A DNA stretch of 64,000 bases from Carboxydocella sporoproducens DSM 16521 (GCF_900167165.1 NZ_FUXM01000001.1:1-64000); one strand, 5' to 3'; positions 33,666 through 43,639 are shown, counted from the first letter of the stretch. Notes: a model not told the origin generated them from the sequence alone. Program-made: numbers and translations.

Positions 33666-35625
33666 TATTTATCACCTTTATTCTGCAACCTATTTCTAAT
33701 GGTAGCATAGAATTTTGATAACCTATCAGTGTATAGATAGGTTGTTTTAAATTAAAACCCTCCGAATACCAGCCTGCATTTGTGCCTCCATACTCTAATA
33801 ACCAGTTTAACCGTGTGTCTAAATCTATTATCAGTTTGCCATTATTCCAACTCACTAGACATTGGTTATCAATAATCTCAGCCTTACAATGTGGTGAAAA
33901 ATGTAACCTCCACTCCACCTTATGGTTTCCATTTCCTAAAACCCTGTCAATAATTTCGATCTTGTTATTATCTAAAGTAAATGTTCTTTGATGAATTATC
34001 CTTCCAGGTAAACGCAAGTACCCATCATGTTGAGCAGTAATAGAAGCACCATTTGGCAGTTCTGTCCAATTCAAAACCTGCACATTAGCCTTTTTAGTCC
34101 ATAAAAATGGTCCACCAGAAACAGATTGGTCCAGATCATCAATATTTATTGTATTATGAGCTTTAGTACCTCTGAAATAGTTCCGCCAATATAAGTCAAC
34201 ATTATACTGATAAGTACCAGGATCAATAATCACTGGTAAGCCACCAACACTTAATGTAAACGATAGTGCATCTGCATGTCCGTGAGCAGCTAGTGATAAA
34301 TAACCTATAGGCCCGGCATCAAATGTACAAAATATCTCCTTCTCAGAATATCTATTTTGAGTAAAAATATATAATCCAGCATCTTCAAAAATATGGAATT
34401 TAACATCTTTGCTACAAATATTCGACAATTTCGCTATGCTTACACAACCCTCTGGATAAATTATTCTAGCAGTTAATAAACCTTGCTCGTTACTTACAGG
34501 TAGATCTGAGCTTAACCACATATTAGCAATCCAAAAAATCCAATTGATACGTGGAAATTTTTTGGGGTGAAGCAAAATTGCTAAACCTTCATCACTATCT
34601 CCGTAGTTTGGTAAATTATTACCTGTGTCTATTAAAAATGGAATGATTTCTATCGCTTTACGAAGTTTTAATTTGTATTTATTCGAAAAAGGTTTACCAA
34701 AGCGATCTCCTTCAATTGCTGCAAGCAATAAGAATTCTATTACAAAAAGATGATAAGAAAATGCTTGCTCCTTATTTAACCCGGAATCAAAGAATTGAAG
34801 CTCAATTTCTCGTTCCAAAATATCAGCTGATAATTTTCGCCATTCTTCAGATTCTTTAAATATTGGCCATACAGTTGAAGAAATGTATAACCCTGCCATT
34901 TCTCCTATTAGATGATTATTAGCAGATGAACCTATAGAATAAAAATCAGATATTATTTTTTGATGCCAGTATATAGGTTCCCACATTAACCCTTTAGAAC
35001 CGAAGAGTTGATCATATCCATTCCAGTCTCTTAATAAACGCTCAATCCACACCCAGCTGATTAAGCGAATACCAAGTTCTAGTGGGCTAGCCCAATTTAC
35101 ACCATACAGTATTGGATTTTGCTCAACCCATGAAATTAATTGGTCTTTAATATATTCGGCGTATTTATTGTCTTTTGTACACTTATATGCGACTGCTACT
35201 AATGATAGATGTTGATGACGGTTTTTTTCCCAAATGTTTTTAATATCCCCGACTATATTAAAATCTTTATAATTTATATCGAAGGCAAATTCTAAAGGCG
35301 CATTTTTAAAATTAATATCATCATAATTCCAATCTATTTTAGCCGTATAATAGCCTTTGTTTAAAAAATTATATATAGTTCCCAGGTACAAATTTGATTC
35401 AAATAATAAACTATTTAATTCAGTTCTAATATTATTATCATTTATTTGAAAATTATTTTTCCATAAATCATTATGTTTAGTAACAAATCTAGGTAATTTT
35501 AAATATTTCTGTTTAAAAATATTTTTTCTATATTTAGCTTTTTTGAGTTCACGTTGTAATCTTTGTAAAATTTCTTTATTATTCATAGCTGATAATCTTC
35601 TAAAGTACCATTTCCACTTCCTCAT
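33625..35625 (-). CDS. Heparinase II/III-like polysaccharide lyase
   Basis: A 666-residue protein. The N-terminal two-thirds is an alpha-helical toroid-like region (WVEQNPILYGVNWASPLELGIRLISWVWIERLL, IGEMAGLYISS). The C-terminal part is the heparinase II/III domain with GYLSLAAHGHADALSFTLSVGGLPVIIDPGTYQYN (the conserved GHADALS motif). No signal peptide is evident at the N terminus, which is unusual for an extracellular lyase, but such genes are common in EPS clusters. The substrate is unknown. The end overlaps the WecG-like gene. AT-rich DNA. Confidence 0.87.
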   Translation of the reverse strand: MRKWKWYFRRLSAMNNKEILQRLQRELKKAKYRKNIFKQKYLKLPRFVTKHNDLWKNNFQINDNNIRTELNSLLFESNLYLGTIYNFLNKGYYTAKIDWNYDDINFKNAPLEFAFDINYKDFNIVGDIKNIWEKNRHQHLSLVAVAYKCTKDNKYAEYIKDQLISWVEQNPILYGVNWASPLELGIRLISWVWIERLLRDWNGYDQLFGSKGLMWEPIYWHQKIISDFYSIGSSANNHLIGEMAGLYISSTVWPIFKESEEWRKLSADILEREIELQFFDSGLNKEQAFSYHLFVIEFLLLAAIEGDRFGKPFSNKYKLKLRKAIEIIPFLIDTGNNLPNYGDSDEGLAILLHPKKFPRINWIFWIANMWLSSDLPVSNEQGLLTARIIYPEGCVSIAKLSNICSKDVKFHIFEDAGLYIFTQNRYSEKEIFCTFDAGPIGYLSLAAHGHADALSFTLSVGGLPVIIDPGTYQYNVDLYWRNYFRGTKAHNTINIDDLDQSVSGGPFLWTKKANVQVLNWTELPNGASITAQHDGYLRLPGRIIHQRTFTLDNNKIEIIDRVLGNGNHKVEWRLHFSPHCKAEIIDNQCLVSWNNGKLIIDLDTRLNWLLEYGGTNAGWYSEGFNLKQPIYTLIGYQNSMLPLEIGCRIKVINSGTSTDNSIGKYD

Positions 35626-35642
35626 AGCAACTCAACCACACT

Positions 35643-36710
35643 TTAAAACTTAAATTCATATATTTCTTTGATTAATTTCTCAATATAAATATTAATATCA
35701 AATTTTTCTACCGTTTTTCTAGCATTTGCACCCAAATAATAAATCTTATTTCTATCTAAAATTAATTGTCTAATCGCATCTGATATTTCTTTCAAGTTTC
35801 CTGGGTGAACTAAAATTCCATTTTCGTTATTAATAATTACTTCAGGAATTCCTCCTACTGGTGTTGTAATTATTGCCAAACCATACGACATGGCTTCAAG
35901 AAGTGCCATAGGTAATCCTTCATTATAAGAAGGCAAAATAAAAATATCAGCGTTAAGAAATTTCTGGTTTCTTTCAGCTTCACTTAACCATGAATAAATT
36001 TTAACGTATTCATATAATTCTAGTTCTTCTACCATATTTCTAGCCTTCTCAATTTCTCCATCACCTGCTATTTCTACTTGTAATCTTTCTACTATATTTT
36101 CTGGAAGCGACTTAATAGCTTTAATTAAATCAAACGCCCCTTTTGGTTTGCAAATCCTTCCTGCAAAGAAAATATTTATTTTCCCATTATTCTTATCTTT
36201 TTGTTTTAAACTTGAAATTTTAACAGGATTTGGTAATATCTTGATCTTGTTTTTTGGTAAATTAAGATTACTAATAAAATACTCTCTCCAGTATTTAGAT
36301 AATACTATTAAGTACTTGCATTTGTTAAATATTATTTTTATTAATTTTTGAACTAGTTTAGGAAGCCTGTTATAAAATAAATGAAATTCCGAGGTATGCG
36401 CATGTAAAATATATGGTTTTTTGCATAACATTAAATTTATAGCAATAATAGCTTTTCTTACCAAGCTACCTTTTGAAGAAAAATGAATATGCACAATTTT
36501 CACTTTATTTCTATGATTCATAATTATTAAATTTAGCTTAACTAACGACCATAAAAAGACTAATATTTTTACTAATAAATTTCCTTCTGAATACGTATTA
36601 ACAAAATAATTACCAATATTTTGCGGAAAATGTTCCATAATTAACTTTTCTACAGAAGCTATTCCACCTTTAGAATGAGGATTTGGACCTATAGTTATCA
36701 CTCTTTTCAT
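35643..36710 (-). CDS. GT4-type glycosyltransferase
   Basis: A 355-residue GT-B glycosyltransferase of the GT4 group. The N-terminal segment is ITIGPNPHSKGGIASVEKLI, with ILHAHTSEFHLFY following. The nucleotide-sugar-binding C-terminal half contains INIFFAGRICKPKGAFDLIKAI, the EGLPMALLEAMSYGLAIITTPVGGIPEVI motif (E-x7-E) and NGILVHPGNLKEI. It transfers a sugar during EPS repeat-unit assembly at the cytoplasmic face; donor and linkage are unknown. It starts after a 587-bp gene-free stretch. Confidence 0.92.
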   Translation of the reverse strand: MKRVITIGPNPHSKGGIASVEKLIMEHFPQNIGNYFVNTYSEGNLLVKILVFLWSLVKLNLIIMNHRNKVKIVHIHFSSKGSLVRKAIIAINLMLCKKPYILHAHTSEFHLFYNRLPKLVQKLIKIIFNKCKYLIVLSKYWREYFISNLNLPKNKIKILPNPVKISSLKQKDKNNGKINIFFAGRICKPKGAFDLIKAIKSLPENIVERLQVEIAGDGEIEKARNMVEELELYEYVKIYSWLSEAERNQKFLNADIFILPSYNEGLPMALLEAMSYGLAIITTPVGGIPEVIINNENGILVHPGNLKEISDAIRQLILDRNKIYYLGANARKTVEKFDINIYIEKLIKEIYEFKF

Positions 36711-37297
36711 ATAAATTCATCCTTTTTGAAACTGAAAATAGCCGTTTTAACAAAGAGATTAGATTCATTAAATGTTGCAATTTATTGGACAACTTCTGTG
36801 TCCCAGACAAAACAAACAAATAGAATCGCGATATTCATGTTGAATCACAAAATTACGCTCCCTTGAGCCCTACCCTTCCCTCGCCTCACCGTGAGCAGGG
36901 GTCGGGCTATGCCGTCCCACTACAAAAGGATATTCCGTGAATTACATTAAATTATGTTTAAACTGGGCTTTAAGGAATTTTTATACTCTGAGGAGAGTAG
37001 CCTAAACTGGAATGTAGCATTGCCTCTTATAGAAAGAAAAACTCAATATACTCAAAGATCATTTGTCTGGCCACATCCCTAGTTTTTGTTTTAATAAGAT
37101 ATGCATTTCATTCTTTAAATTACTAAAAAACGAATCTGCACGTCATAAGTAGCAGTTCTTTTTTCCGGCTCATAATAACAATAAATCCGTGCTACTTTAG
37201 CAATTATTAAAGGAATGGGTTGTATTTCCTAGTTAGAATCAAATTGATGATGTACTTCCCGATTTTATGTTAAATCAATTCTATCCAACAAAACTAA
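36711..37297. other. 587-bp gene-free stretch inside the EPS locus
   Basis: No supported gene. A short GC-rich patch at about 36,865-36,935 stands out in AT-rich surroundings and contains CCTCGCCTCACCGTGAGC-like inverted sequence; it looks like a fragment of something imported. A 42-codon frame at 36954-37082 (+) has no ribosome binding site and is not called. The stretch may be a decayed gene or the promoter region for the GT4-heparinase-WecG run. Confidence 0.4.
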
Positions 37298-38026
37298 TTA
37301 TTTTAATAATGTTTTTTTCAATTTTCTTAAATAATTATAATTATCTTCTCCAAGATAGTTATATAACGCAAGAGTTATTTTCTTTTTTAGCGGAACCCAT
37401 GATCCAGCAAAATGATGAATAGCATATGTATTATTAGTTTTAATAATCTTACCGTATGGGCCAGATTTAGGGCAAAAATAATCATTAGGAAAAATCGCTA
37501 CATCATCTTTTAAAATTTGATAACTATTATTAGGTTTAAGACCATAATCTTCAATGCTTATTTGAGTTATTATTTTTACATTTGTTGTTAGATCATACTC
37601 ACCATTTTCTTTAATAAATGCTCTGTTATTGTAATCGTCGAGAATACGTTCTATCCAAGGATGATAAGGTTTAGCACCAATTATACCTGTTGGAATAGCT
37701 TTTTCATTCTCAAATCCTGTAAATGCTGCGTATTTTAAAAAATGGTCTATATTTCTTATTATTTCAACATCAGTATCTAAATAAATACCACCATAATAAT
37801 ACAATACATATATTCTAACATAGTCAGTTACAAATGCATATTTTTGAGCATAATAAGCTTGTTTGGTAAAAAGTACTGAATTAATATCAAAATTTTCTTC
37901 ATTCCATAAAATGATTTGGTAATCCGGTAAATATTTCTCCCAACTTTTCATACATTTTTTGTTTAAACTGGGTATTTTTTTATTTCCAAACCAACAACAA
38001 TGAATAATTTTGGGAATTTGACTCAT
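37298..38026 (-). CDS. GT32-type (capsular polysaccharide) glycosyltransferase
   Basis: A 242-residue protein of the glycosyltransferase sugar-binding region containing DXD family. The start is IPKIIHCCWFGNKKIPSLNKKCMKSWEKYLPDYQIILWNE, and YAFVTDYVRIYVLYYYGGIYLDTDVEIIR holds the DxD motif (about residues 88-92). It transfers hexoses using metal and a nucleotide sugar. The C-terminal HHFAGSW is also typical. AT-rich; no overlap with neighbours. Confidence 0.92.
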   Translation of the reverse strand: MSQIPKIIHCCWFGNKKIPSLNKKCMKSWEKYLPDYQIILWNEENFDINSVLFTKQAYYAQKYAFVTDYVRIYVLYYYGGIYLDTDVEIIRNIDHFLKYAAFTGFENEKAIPTGIIGAKPYHPWIERILDDYNNRAFIKENGEYDLTTNVKIITQISIEDYGLKPNNSYQILKDDVAIFPNDYFCPKSGPYGKIIKTNNTYAIHHFAGSWVPLKKKITLALYNYLGEDNYNYLRKLKKTLLK

Positions 38027-38200
38027 GTAGTATCACCTACTTTTCTATTAGAGTATTATGTGACCAAAAAGTAAAACTTTTAAAAACTCGGCTTTTCAAT
38101 AAAGGTTTAACTTGGAACTGGCTATATGTTACATATTTGAAAAATTTATGTTTTAATTTTCTCGAACAAGAAATATTTACTTTCCTTCTTAAAGTGTCTT

Positions 38201-39397
38201 TCAAAAAGTTATCTCTTCTAAAACATTCAAAATAGATGCATATATTTGGTTATATTTCATGTCCCAAGTGTTTTTCGCAAGAACTTCTGTTATTTTTTCC
38301 TTCTTTCGGGCTATAAAGCTCTTATCTTGCAAATGATAATCAATCTTAGCTAAAAAATCCTCATAATTATAAGCGATGCTAACAACATCACAATAATCAA
38401 TTAAGTCTGGCAAAAAAGTAGAAACAATAGGTTTAAAGTAAGATAAGTATTCTAAAAATTTAGTTGGAAAAACACCCTGCGTAAATTCATTTATTTTGTA
38501 AGGTATAATACATACACTGAAATTCCTAATGTAATATCCTATTTCAGTATAATCTACATGATCAAAACATAAAACATTATCAAACTCCTTAAAATATTCT
38601 TTAATTTTACTACCCACCCCGACTAAGTAAAAATTATAGCATTTTCTTTTATTAGCTAGATATTTTATCAAATCTATATCTAAAGCCTGATTAAAAGAAC
38701 CAACATAACCAATAATATTTGACTCTGTATCATTCTTAGAAATATTAATGTTTTGATAACTTTGGTGATTGCAAGCATTTTTTAAGTTAACACCTTGAGA
38801 GATTTTATATACTTTTTTGTTTAATACAATCTTATCATTATATATAACTTGGGAATCAGCAAAAATTACTGTAACTAATTGACTTAATAATTTTTCATAT
38901 TTTAAATATTTTTTAGGAAAATCTTTTTTATATGCATATCTTTGATTACAGTCATAAATTGATGGAATATGGTTATATTTTTTTACTAGGTATGGAAATA
39001 AAGGATTAGGATAGGAAAACCAAAATAAAAATTTATGACCATCAAACTTTTTCATTAATGAATTTAGTTGATATATGCATAAAATCAAATTAAAAAACAA
39101 AAAGAATCTGATAAAAATAGGTATTACAAACAGCTTATAAAATTTAATATCAACTTGTTCTTGATTTAATCCACCCCCTCCTTTGTTCTTGTTTGATTTT
39201 ATTAAAATTAACTTTAGACTGTATAAAATTTTTTTTAATCTATGCCAGGTATCAGTATACCCTAGGTTTTTAATGTAAATTAACTGAAAGTTATCGTTTA
39301 ATCTTTGAATTATTTCTTGATGCCTTTGCCAATTATTACGCCACGTCTTTTCACATAAATATCCAAAACAAAATATAACTACTTTATCGTTTTTCAT
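38201..39397 (-). CDS. Putative GT-B glycosyltransferase of the EPS cluster
   Basis: A 398-residue protein resembling family 1/4 glycosyltransferases: early FCFGYLCEKTWRNNWQRHQEIIQRL, middle SNIIGYVGSFNQALDIDLIKYLA, and late FSVCIIPYKINEFTQGVFPTKFLEYLSYFKPIVST, similar to the donor-binding half seen in WcaI/teichuronic acid transferases. ATG at 39395-39397 is preferred because AAAGGTGGG precedes it; the start lies inside the end of the polymerase gene. The donor and acceptor are unknown. Confidence 0.82.
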   Translation of the reverse strand: MKNDKVVIFCFGYLCEKTWRNNWQRHQEIIQRLNDNFQLIYIKNLGYTDTWHRLKKILYSLKLILIKSNKNKGGGGLNQEQVDIKFYKLFVIPIFIRFFLFFNLILCIYQLNSLMKKFDGHKFLFWFSYPNPLFPYLVKKYNHIPSIYDCNQRYAYKKDFPKKYLKYEKLLSQLVTVIFADSQVIYNDKIVLNKKVYKISQGVNLKNACNHQSYQNINISKNDTESNIIGYVGSFNQALDIDLIKYLANKRKCYNFYLVGVGSKIKEYFKEFDNVLCFDHVDYTEIGYYIRNFSVCIIPYKINEFTQGVFPTKFLEYLSYFKPIVSTFLPDLIDYCDVVSIAYNYEDFLAKIDYHLQDKSFIARKKEKITEVLAKNTWDMKYNQIYASILNVLEEITF

Positions 39398-40811
39398 CTT
39401 TTTGACCCACCTTTGACAAACTATAACCAAGTACAGACCAAAAAATTACAGAAGCAACATGATCACCAAAATTTATATAATAAATAGTCATGAACATATT
39501 CAAAATAAAAGCAGCATCTAAAGTTCTTATAAGTAAATTTCGTTGATTGTTATTATTTGCTTTTTTCCATAACAGAATAATTAACAAGAAATAAATTATT
39601 GTCCCCAAAATTCCATTTTCAATTAAAAGAACACTCAACTGATTTCGCCATGGAAAATCCTGATCATAATATTTTCCATTAAAATCTAATCCTTGTGAAT
39701 AAGAGGCAGTTCCAAAACCATGACCAAACAAATAATTTAAATATTTCCTTATATTTAGAAGATTATATGCTAATTCAATAGAATACAATCTACTAGGAGC
39801 CTTACCAGATGCTGTCCACCAATCAGCATATTGCATATTTAACTCATAATCTAATCCTGTATAAAATTTTTCTAATAAACCTTGCCCCAAAATTGTACTA
39901 TTTAACAAATAAAGTACAAAGATAACCATTATTATGCTAAAAATAAGAAATTTCGTATTGGTAAAATATTTCCTGTAAGTAAAAATAAAAGCTAGAGGCA
40001 AAAACATCAAAAAGGCATACGCACCACCTAACCATGGCAATATTGAAATAATTATTAAAAGTATAAAATTGCTATATAATTTTGGTTTTTCTTCACTAAA
40101 AATTTTAGCGACAGCTATTACGCTTCCAATAGCAGAAACATAAATCACCGAAGGAGTAACCATATATCCAAGTGTACCGCTTACTACATCACTAGGTCCA
40201 TATTTTAAAAATTGTATAATAACCGTAGGAATTTGAATAATAACAAGTATAAAAATAACTTTAATAATATTAATCTTGTTTGTATTATAAGTTAACCCAT
40301 GAAATCTTATTCCATAAAATAACAACATGAATTTATAGTAAATACGAAAAGCAATTAATATAGAAAATAAACTTACCTGATTAAACAAGGCATAAACCAA
40401 ATTAAAACCAAAATATGAAATCAATAATATATCAATCTTCTCAAATTTAAACGCCTGTTTCTTGAGCAATACTTTTATAAGTCCAGTTACAAAAAAAATA
40501 AGCACCTGTAATTCTATTATTGAAATAGGGTTGAAATTAATTAATCTAATTGGTATACCACCTAGAAAACAGACACTTATTATTATAAATAACGAGCTTT
40601 CTGGCCATAAAAAAGTAAACACAAAATAGATTACAATAATAATAGCAGAAATTGGTAACAAAAAAAGTACATTATAACTCACAACAGAAACAGATAAACC
40701 TACAGCTATTGAAAATAAAATGCTCATAAAAATTTTAAAACACTCATTATTTTTATTATACACAACCTTACTACGTATTATATTCTGCGAAAACATTCGT
40801 TCTTTGAACAT
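39384..40811 (-). CDS. O-antigen ligase/polymerase-like membrane protein
   Basis: A 475-residue integral membrane protein with around ten or more helices and a large loop holding GHGFGTASYSQGLDFNGKYYDQDFPWRNQLSVLLIENGILGTIIY. This matches the Wzy/O-antigen ligase layout, where the periplasmic loop carries the active residues. It probably polymerises EPS repeat units. The exact start is uncertain; ATG at 40811 has a distant ribosome binding site. It begins 10 bp after the broken sugar transferase gene. Confidence 0.83.
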   Translation of the reverse strand: MFKERMFSQNIIRSKVVYNKNNECFKIFMSILFSIAVGLSVSVVSYNVLFLLPISAIIIVIYFVFTFLWPESSLFIIISVCFLGGIPIRLINFNPISIIELQVLIFFVTGLIKVLLKKQAFKFEKIDILLISYFGFNLVYALFNQVSLFSILIAFRIYYKFMLLFYGIRFHGLTYNTNKINIIKVIFILVIIQIPTVIIQFLKYGPSDVVSGTLGYMVTPSVIYVSAIGSVIAVAKIFSEEKPKLYSNFILLIIISILPWLGGAYAFLMFLPLAFIFTYRKYFTNTKFLIFSIIMVIFVLYLLNSTILGQGLLEKFYTGLDYELNMQYADWWTASGKAPSRLYSIELAYNLLNIRKYLNYLFGHGFGTASYSQGLDFNGKYYDQDFPWRNQLSVLLIENGILGTIIYFLLIILLWKKANNNNQRNLLIRTLDAAFILNMFMTIYYINFGDHVASVIFWSVLGYSLSKVGQKDEKR

Positions 40812-40821
40812 AATATTTTCT

Positions 40822-42186
40822 TTACTTCCCCTCAGCCATCTTAAATACCGTCTTTACCACCAGCGCCAGATCCAGCCACAAACTGGCCCGATCTATATAC
40901 TCCATATCCATTTCCATCCATTCTTCAAAACTCACATCATTTCGCCCCGACACCTGCCAGATACAGGTAATCCCCGGCTTCACCGACAGCCTCCTGCGAT
41001 AGCGGCTATCATACTAGGCCACTTCCCGGGGCAGCGCCGGCCTCGGTCCTACCACACTCATATCTCCCAGCAGCACGTTGATAAACTGCGGTAACTCATC
41101 CAGGCTTGTCTTGCGCAAAAACTTGCCCACCCTGGTAATTCGCGGATCATTGGTGATTTTGAACACCGGTCCGTCCATTTCATTGAGATGGGCCACTTCT
41201 TTCAGCCGGGCTTCCGCATCCGGCACCATGGTGCGGAACTTGATCATCTTGAAGATCCGGCCATTCAGGCCGACCCGGGGCTGAATGAAAAAGACCGGGC
41301 CTTTGGAATCCAGCTTAATCAGGAAAGCAATCAGCAAGAAAACCGGCGCTCCACCAATCAGCACCAGGGAGGAAAAGACCACATCAAAAGCTCTTTTGGC
41401 CATCCTCTGCCAGATGTTCTGCTTTGACGGCATATAGGAAATCACCGGTAAATCCGCCAGTTCACCGGCCTGCCCTCTGATCAGCCGTTTTTCACCCAGG
41501 TTTGCCAGCAAATGCACCGTTTTGCCTTCTTCTTCCCCCCGGTCAATAACCCACTTCCATTCCTCATAATCCTTGAGCGGCATGGCGATCAGGATTTCAT
41601 CCACCACTTCCTCATGCAGCACCCGCCCCAGTTCATTGACGGTGCCCAGCCAGCGGATGCCGGGAAGCTGCGCTTCTCCCAGGATTCCAATAATCTGCAC
41701 ATCTTGTCCCGTTTTCTCTTCTATATGCCGCACGGCATAATTGGCCATTTCGCCACTGCCCACCAGCAAAACGCGCACCCTGTCCTCTTTTTGACTCTGC
41801 CGGGCATACCAGAGCAGACCAAAACGCGCAAGCAGGCTATATAATAGCAACGAGAGTGAAAATACCCCCAGAAACACCCGGCTGATATCCAGCTTAATCC
41901 CTACCAGTAACACCAGCAAGGCAAAAATATATGCCAGCCAGGTTTTGAGCAAGCGCATCATTTGCTTTCCCGGTTCCTGCCAGATCAAACGGTTATCTTC
42001 CGCCAGTTTGACGGCCAGCAGCCACAATACAGCAGCTGAAAAGGAAAACAAGCGATCATTGACAGGTATAGCCCCGATCCAGCCAAAACGAAATATTGCC
42101 GCTGTCAACACAGCTGCACCGACTACCGGTACCTGGGCCAGCCAGATCAACTCCCGGATAAGTTCTCTTTTGCGGATAATCCCCAC
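40822..42186 (-). pseudogene. Priming sugar transferase (WbaP/EPS type) with in-frame amber codon
   Basis: The reading frame encodes a polyprenyl-phosphate sugar-1-phosphate transferase, normally the first enzyme of EPS synthesis. An N-terminal membrane region and CoA-binding-like domain lead to the catalytic domain (KRAFDVVFSSLVLIGGAPVFLLIAFLIKLDSKGPVFFIQPRVGLNGRIFKMIKFRTM; DELPQFINVLLGDMSVVGPRPALPREVA). A TAG at 41014-41016 then stops it. The same frame continues for 64 codons with the expected ending YDSRYRRRLSVKPGITCIWQVSGRNDVSFEEWMEMD to AEGK. CAG (Gln) to TAG is the simplest change. The missing part includes conserved catalytic-domain residues, so the truncated form is probably inactive unless the stop is suppressed. 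Confidence 0.88.
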
Positions 42187-42211
42187 TCTCTTCCCCTCTC
42201 CTTCCTGTTTT

Positions 42212-42895
42212 TTATTCGCTCACCCCATAGCTATAATGATAATTATAGTAATAGTAGCTACCCTTCTTCATTTCCACCCCATTCAACACAGCCCCCAGCA
42301 GTCGTCCCCCGACCCGCTGAATCCCTTCTTTGGCCAGTCGGGCCTGCTGTCTGCTCACCGCTGCTGCCATCAACACCAGCACCACCCCATCTACCTTCGG
42401 TGCCAGCACCAGAGCATCCGTTACAGCCTGGATGGGCGGCGTATCGATGACCACCAGATCTGCCATCTCTTTTAACTTTCTCAGTATACTTTCCATTTCT
42501 TCTGCTGACAGCAATTCTACCGGATTGGGGGGAATCGGGCCAGAAGTCAGTACCCTCAACCCGGGCACACTGGTAGTCTGCAGAACATCCTTTAGTTCAA
42601 AATCATGGGTCATGACATTGGTCAATCCCCGGCTGTTTTTTAAGTCAAAGATCCTGTGCAAACTGGGCCTGCGCAAATCACAATCCACCAGGATTACTTC
42701 CTTTTTCTGCTGGGCCACCAGGGCGGCATAATTGGCCGCTACCGAAGACTTCCCCTCACCCGGGCCAGCGCTGGTAAACAGTATTGTTTTCAGTTCATGG
42801 GCCACATTGGCATACTGGATATTGGTCCGCAGCCGCCGGTATGCTTCCGCTACGGGGGATTTCGGTTCCTTGTCCACGATTAGCCGTTCCATCAT
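42212..42895 (-). CDS. Bacterial tyrosine kinase of capsule/EPS synthesis (CpsD/CapB type)
   Basis: A 227-residue BY-kinase. Walker A is FTSAGPGEGKSSVAANYA (near residue 44), Walker A' ILVDCDLRRPSLH, and Walker B LVVIDTPPI. The C terminus is a tyrosine cluster (SYYYYNYHYSYG) that is autophosphorylated in homologues. With the Wzz-like activator upstream it controls EPS chain length and export. It starts 10 bp after the Wzz-like gene. Confidence 0.95.
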   Translation of the reverse strand: MMERLIVDKEPKSPVAEAYRRLRTNIQYANVAHELKTILFTSAGPGEGKSSVAANYAALVAQQKKEVILVDCDLRRPSLHRIFDLKNSRGLTNVMTHDFELKDVLQTTSVPGLRVLTSGPIPPNPVELLSAEEMESILRKLKEMADLVVIDTPPIQAVTDALVLAPKVDGVVLVLMAAAVSRQQARLAKEGIQRVGGRLLGAVLNGVEMKKGSYYYYNYHYSYGVSE

Positions 42896-42905
42896 CTGCC
42901 CTCCC

Positions 42906-43586
42906 TTAATCCCGGCGGGGAATGATGCCCAGCACTGGGATTTCCAGATATTTTTCTACATCTTCCGGTGTCTTGAGACTGTCATCCAGGAATTCCAGCA
43001 AGAAGATCAAGCCCGCAGCTACCATTAACCCCAGTACCAGAGCCATAGCCATATTCAGCGCCTTTTTCGGCTTGATGGGTTTTTCCGGCCGTACCGCCGG
43101 GTCAACCACCTTCACATTGTCTACCGCCATCATATCCTTGATCTGATCGGCAAAAACATAGGCGACAGTATTCACCAGATGAGCCACCCGTTCCTGGTTG
43201 GTATCCTCGGCACTGATGGTCAGCATGATGGTATCCTTCAGCAAACTAACTTTCAGCATCTCCTGGATTTCTTCCGGTTTCAGTTCCCCGCCCAGATTCT
43301 GGGCCACTTTTTCCGCCACTGTGCGGCTTTTCACAATTTCGTTATAGGTTTTCACCAGCTCCTTGGCAGCTAGCAAGCTGGTATAGTCATCCCGAATCAA
43401 TTTCTGGCCACCTTTATTAACCAGTAAGGTCGCTGATGCCTCATATACCGGTGGCAACACAAAAAAACTGAGAATCCCGCTGGTTATTACCGCAATCAGA
43501 GGGATTACGATTAAAAGCAATTTGTGTTTCCACAGTATTTGCCCCAGCTCGCGCAGGTCAATTTCCTCTTCCAGCTGCACTGTCAT
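42906..43586 (-). CDS. Wzz-like chain-length regulator and kinase activator (CpsC/YveK type)
   Basis: A 226-residue membrane protein with two helices (about residues 21-41 and 170-190) enclosing an extracytoplasmic coil region, the Wzz layout. The N terminus IDLRELGQILWKHKLLLIVIPLIA and the proline-rich KPIKPKKALNMAMALVLGLMVAAGL near the second helix are typical. It activates the BY-kinase encoded next. The start is uncertain: ATG at 43586 sits close to GAGGAGG, GTG at 43580 is better spaced, and an upstream ATG at 43619 also exists. It is the first gene of the EPS operon. Confidence 0.9.
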   Translation of the reverse strand: MTVQLEEEIDLRELGQILWKHKLLLIVIPLIAVITSGILSFFVLPPVYEASATLLVNKGGQKLIRDDYTSLLAAKELVKTYNEIVKSRTVAEKVAQNLGGELKPEEIQEMLKVSLLKDTIMLTISAEDTNQERVAHLVNTVAYVFADQIKDMMAVDNVKVVDPAVRPEKPIKPKKALNMAMALVLGLMVAAGLIFLLEFLDDSLKTPEDVEKYLEIPVLGIIPRRD

Positions 43587-43639
43587 GCCTCCTCGTTTAT
43601 TTAAAATCATTTTTATCATTTTTTATTATAACTAAATCC

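Noticed and set aside
36954-37082. 42-codon frame in the gap inside the EPS locus
   Set aside because: No ribosome binding site and no recognisable similarity; kept as part of the gene-free stretch.
41014-41016. Possible pyrrolysine or suppressed amber codon in the sugar transferase
   Set aside because: No pylT/pylS or suppressor tRNA is visible, and the family has no known pyrrolysine at this place; point mutation or sequencing error is simpler.
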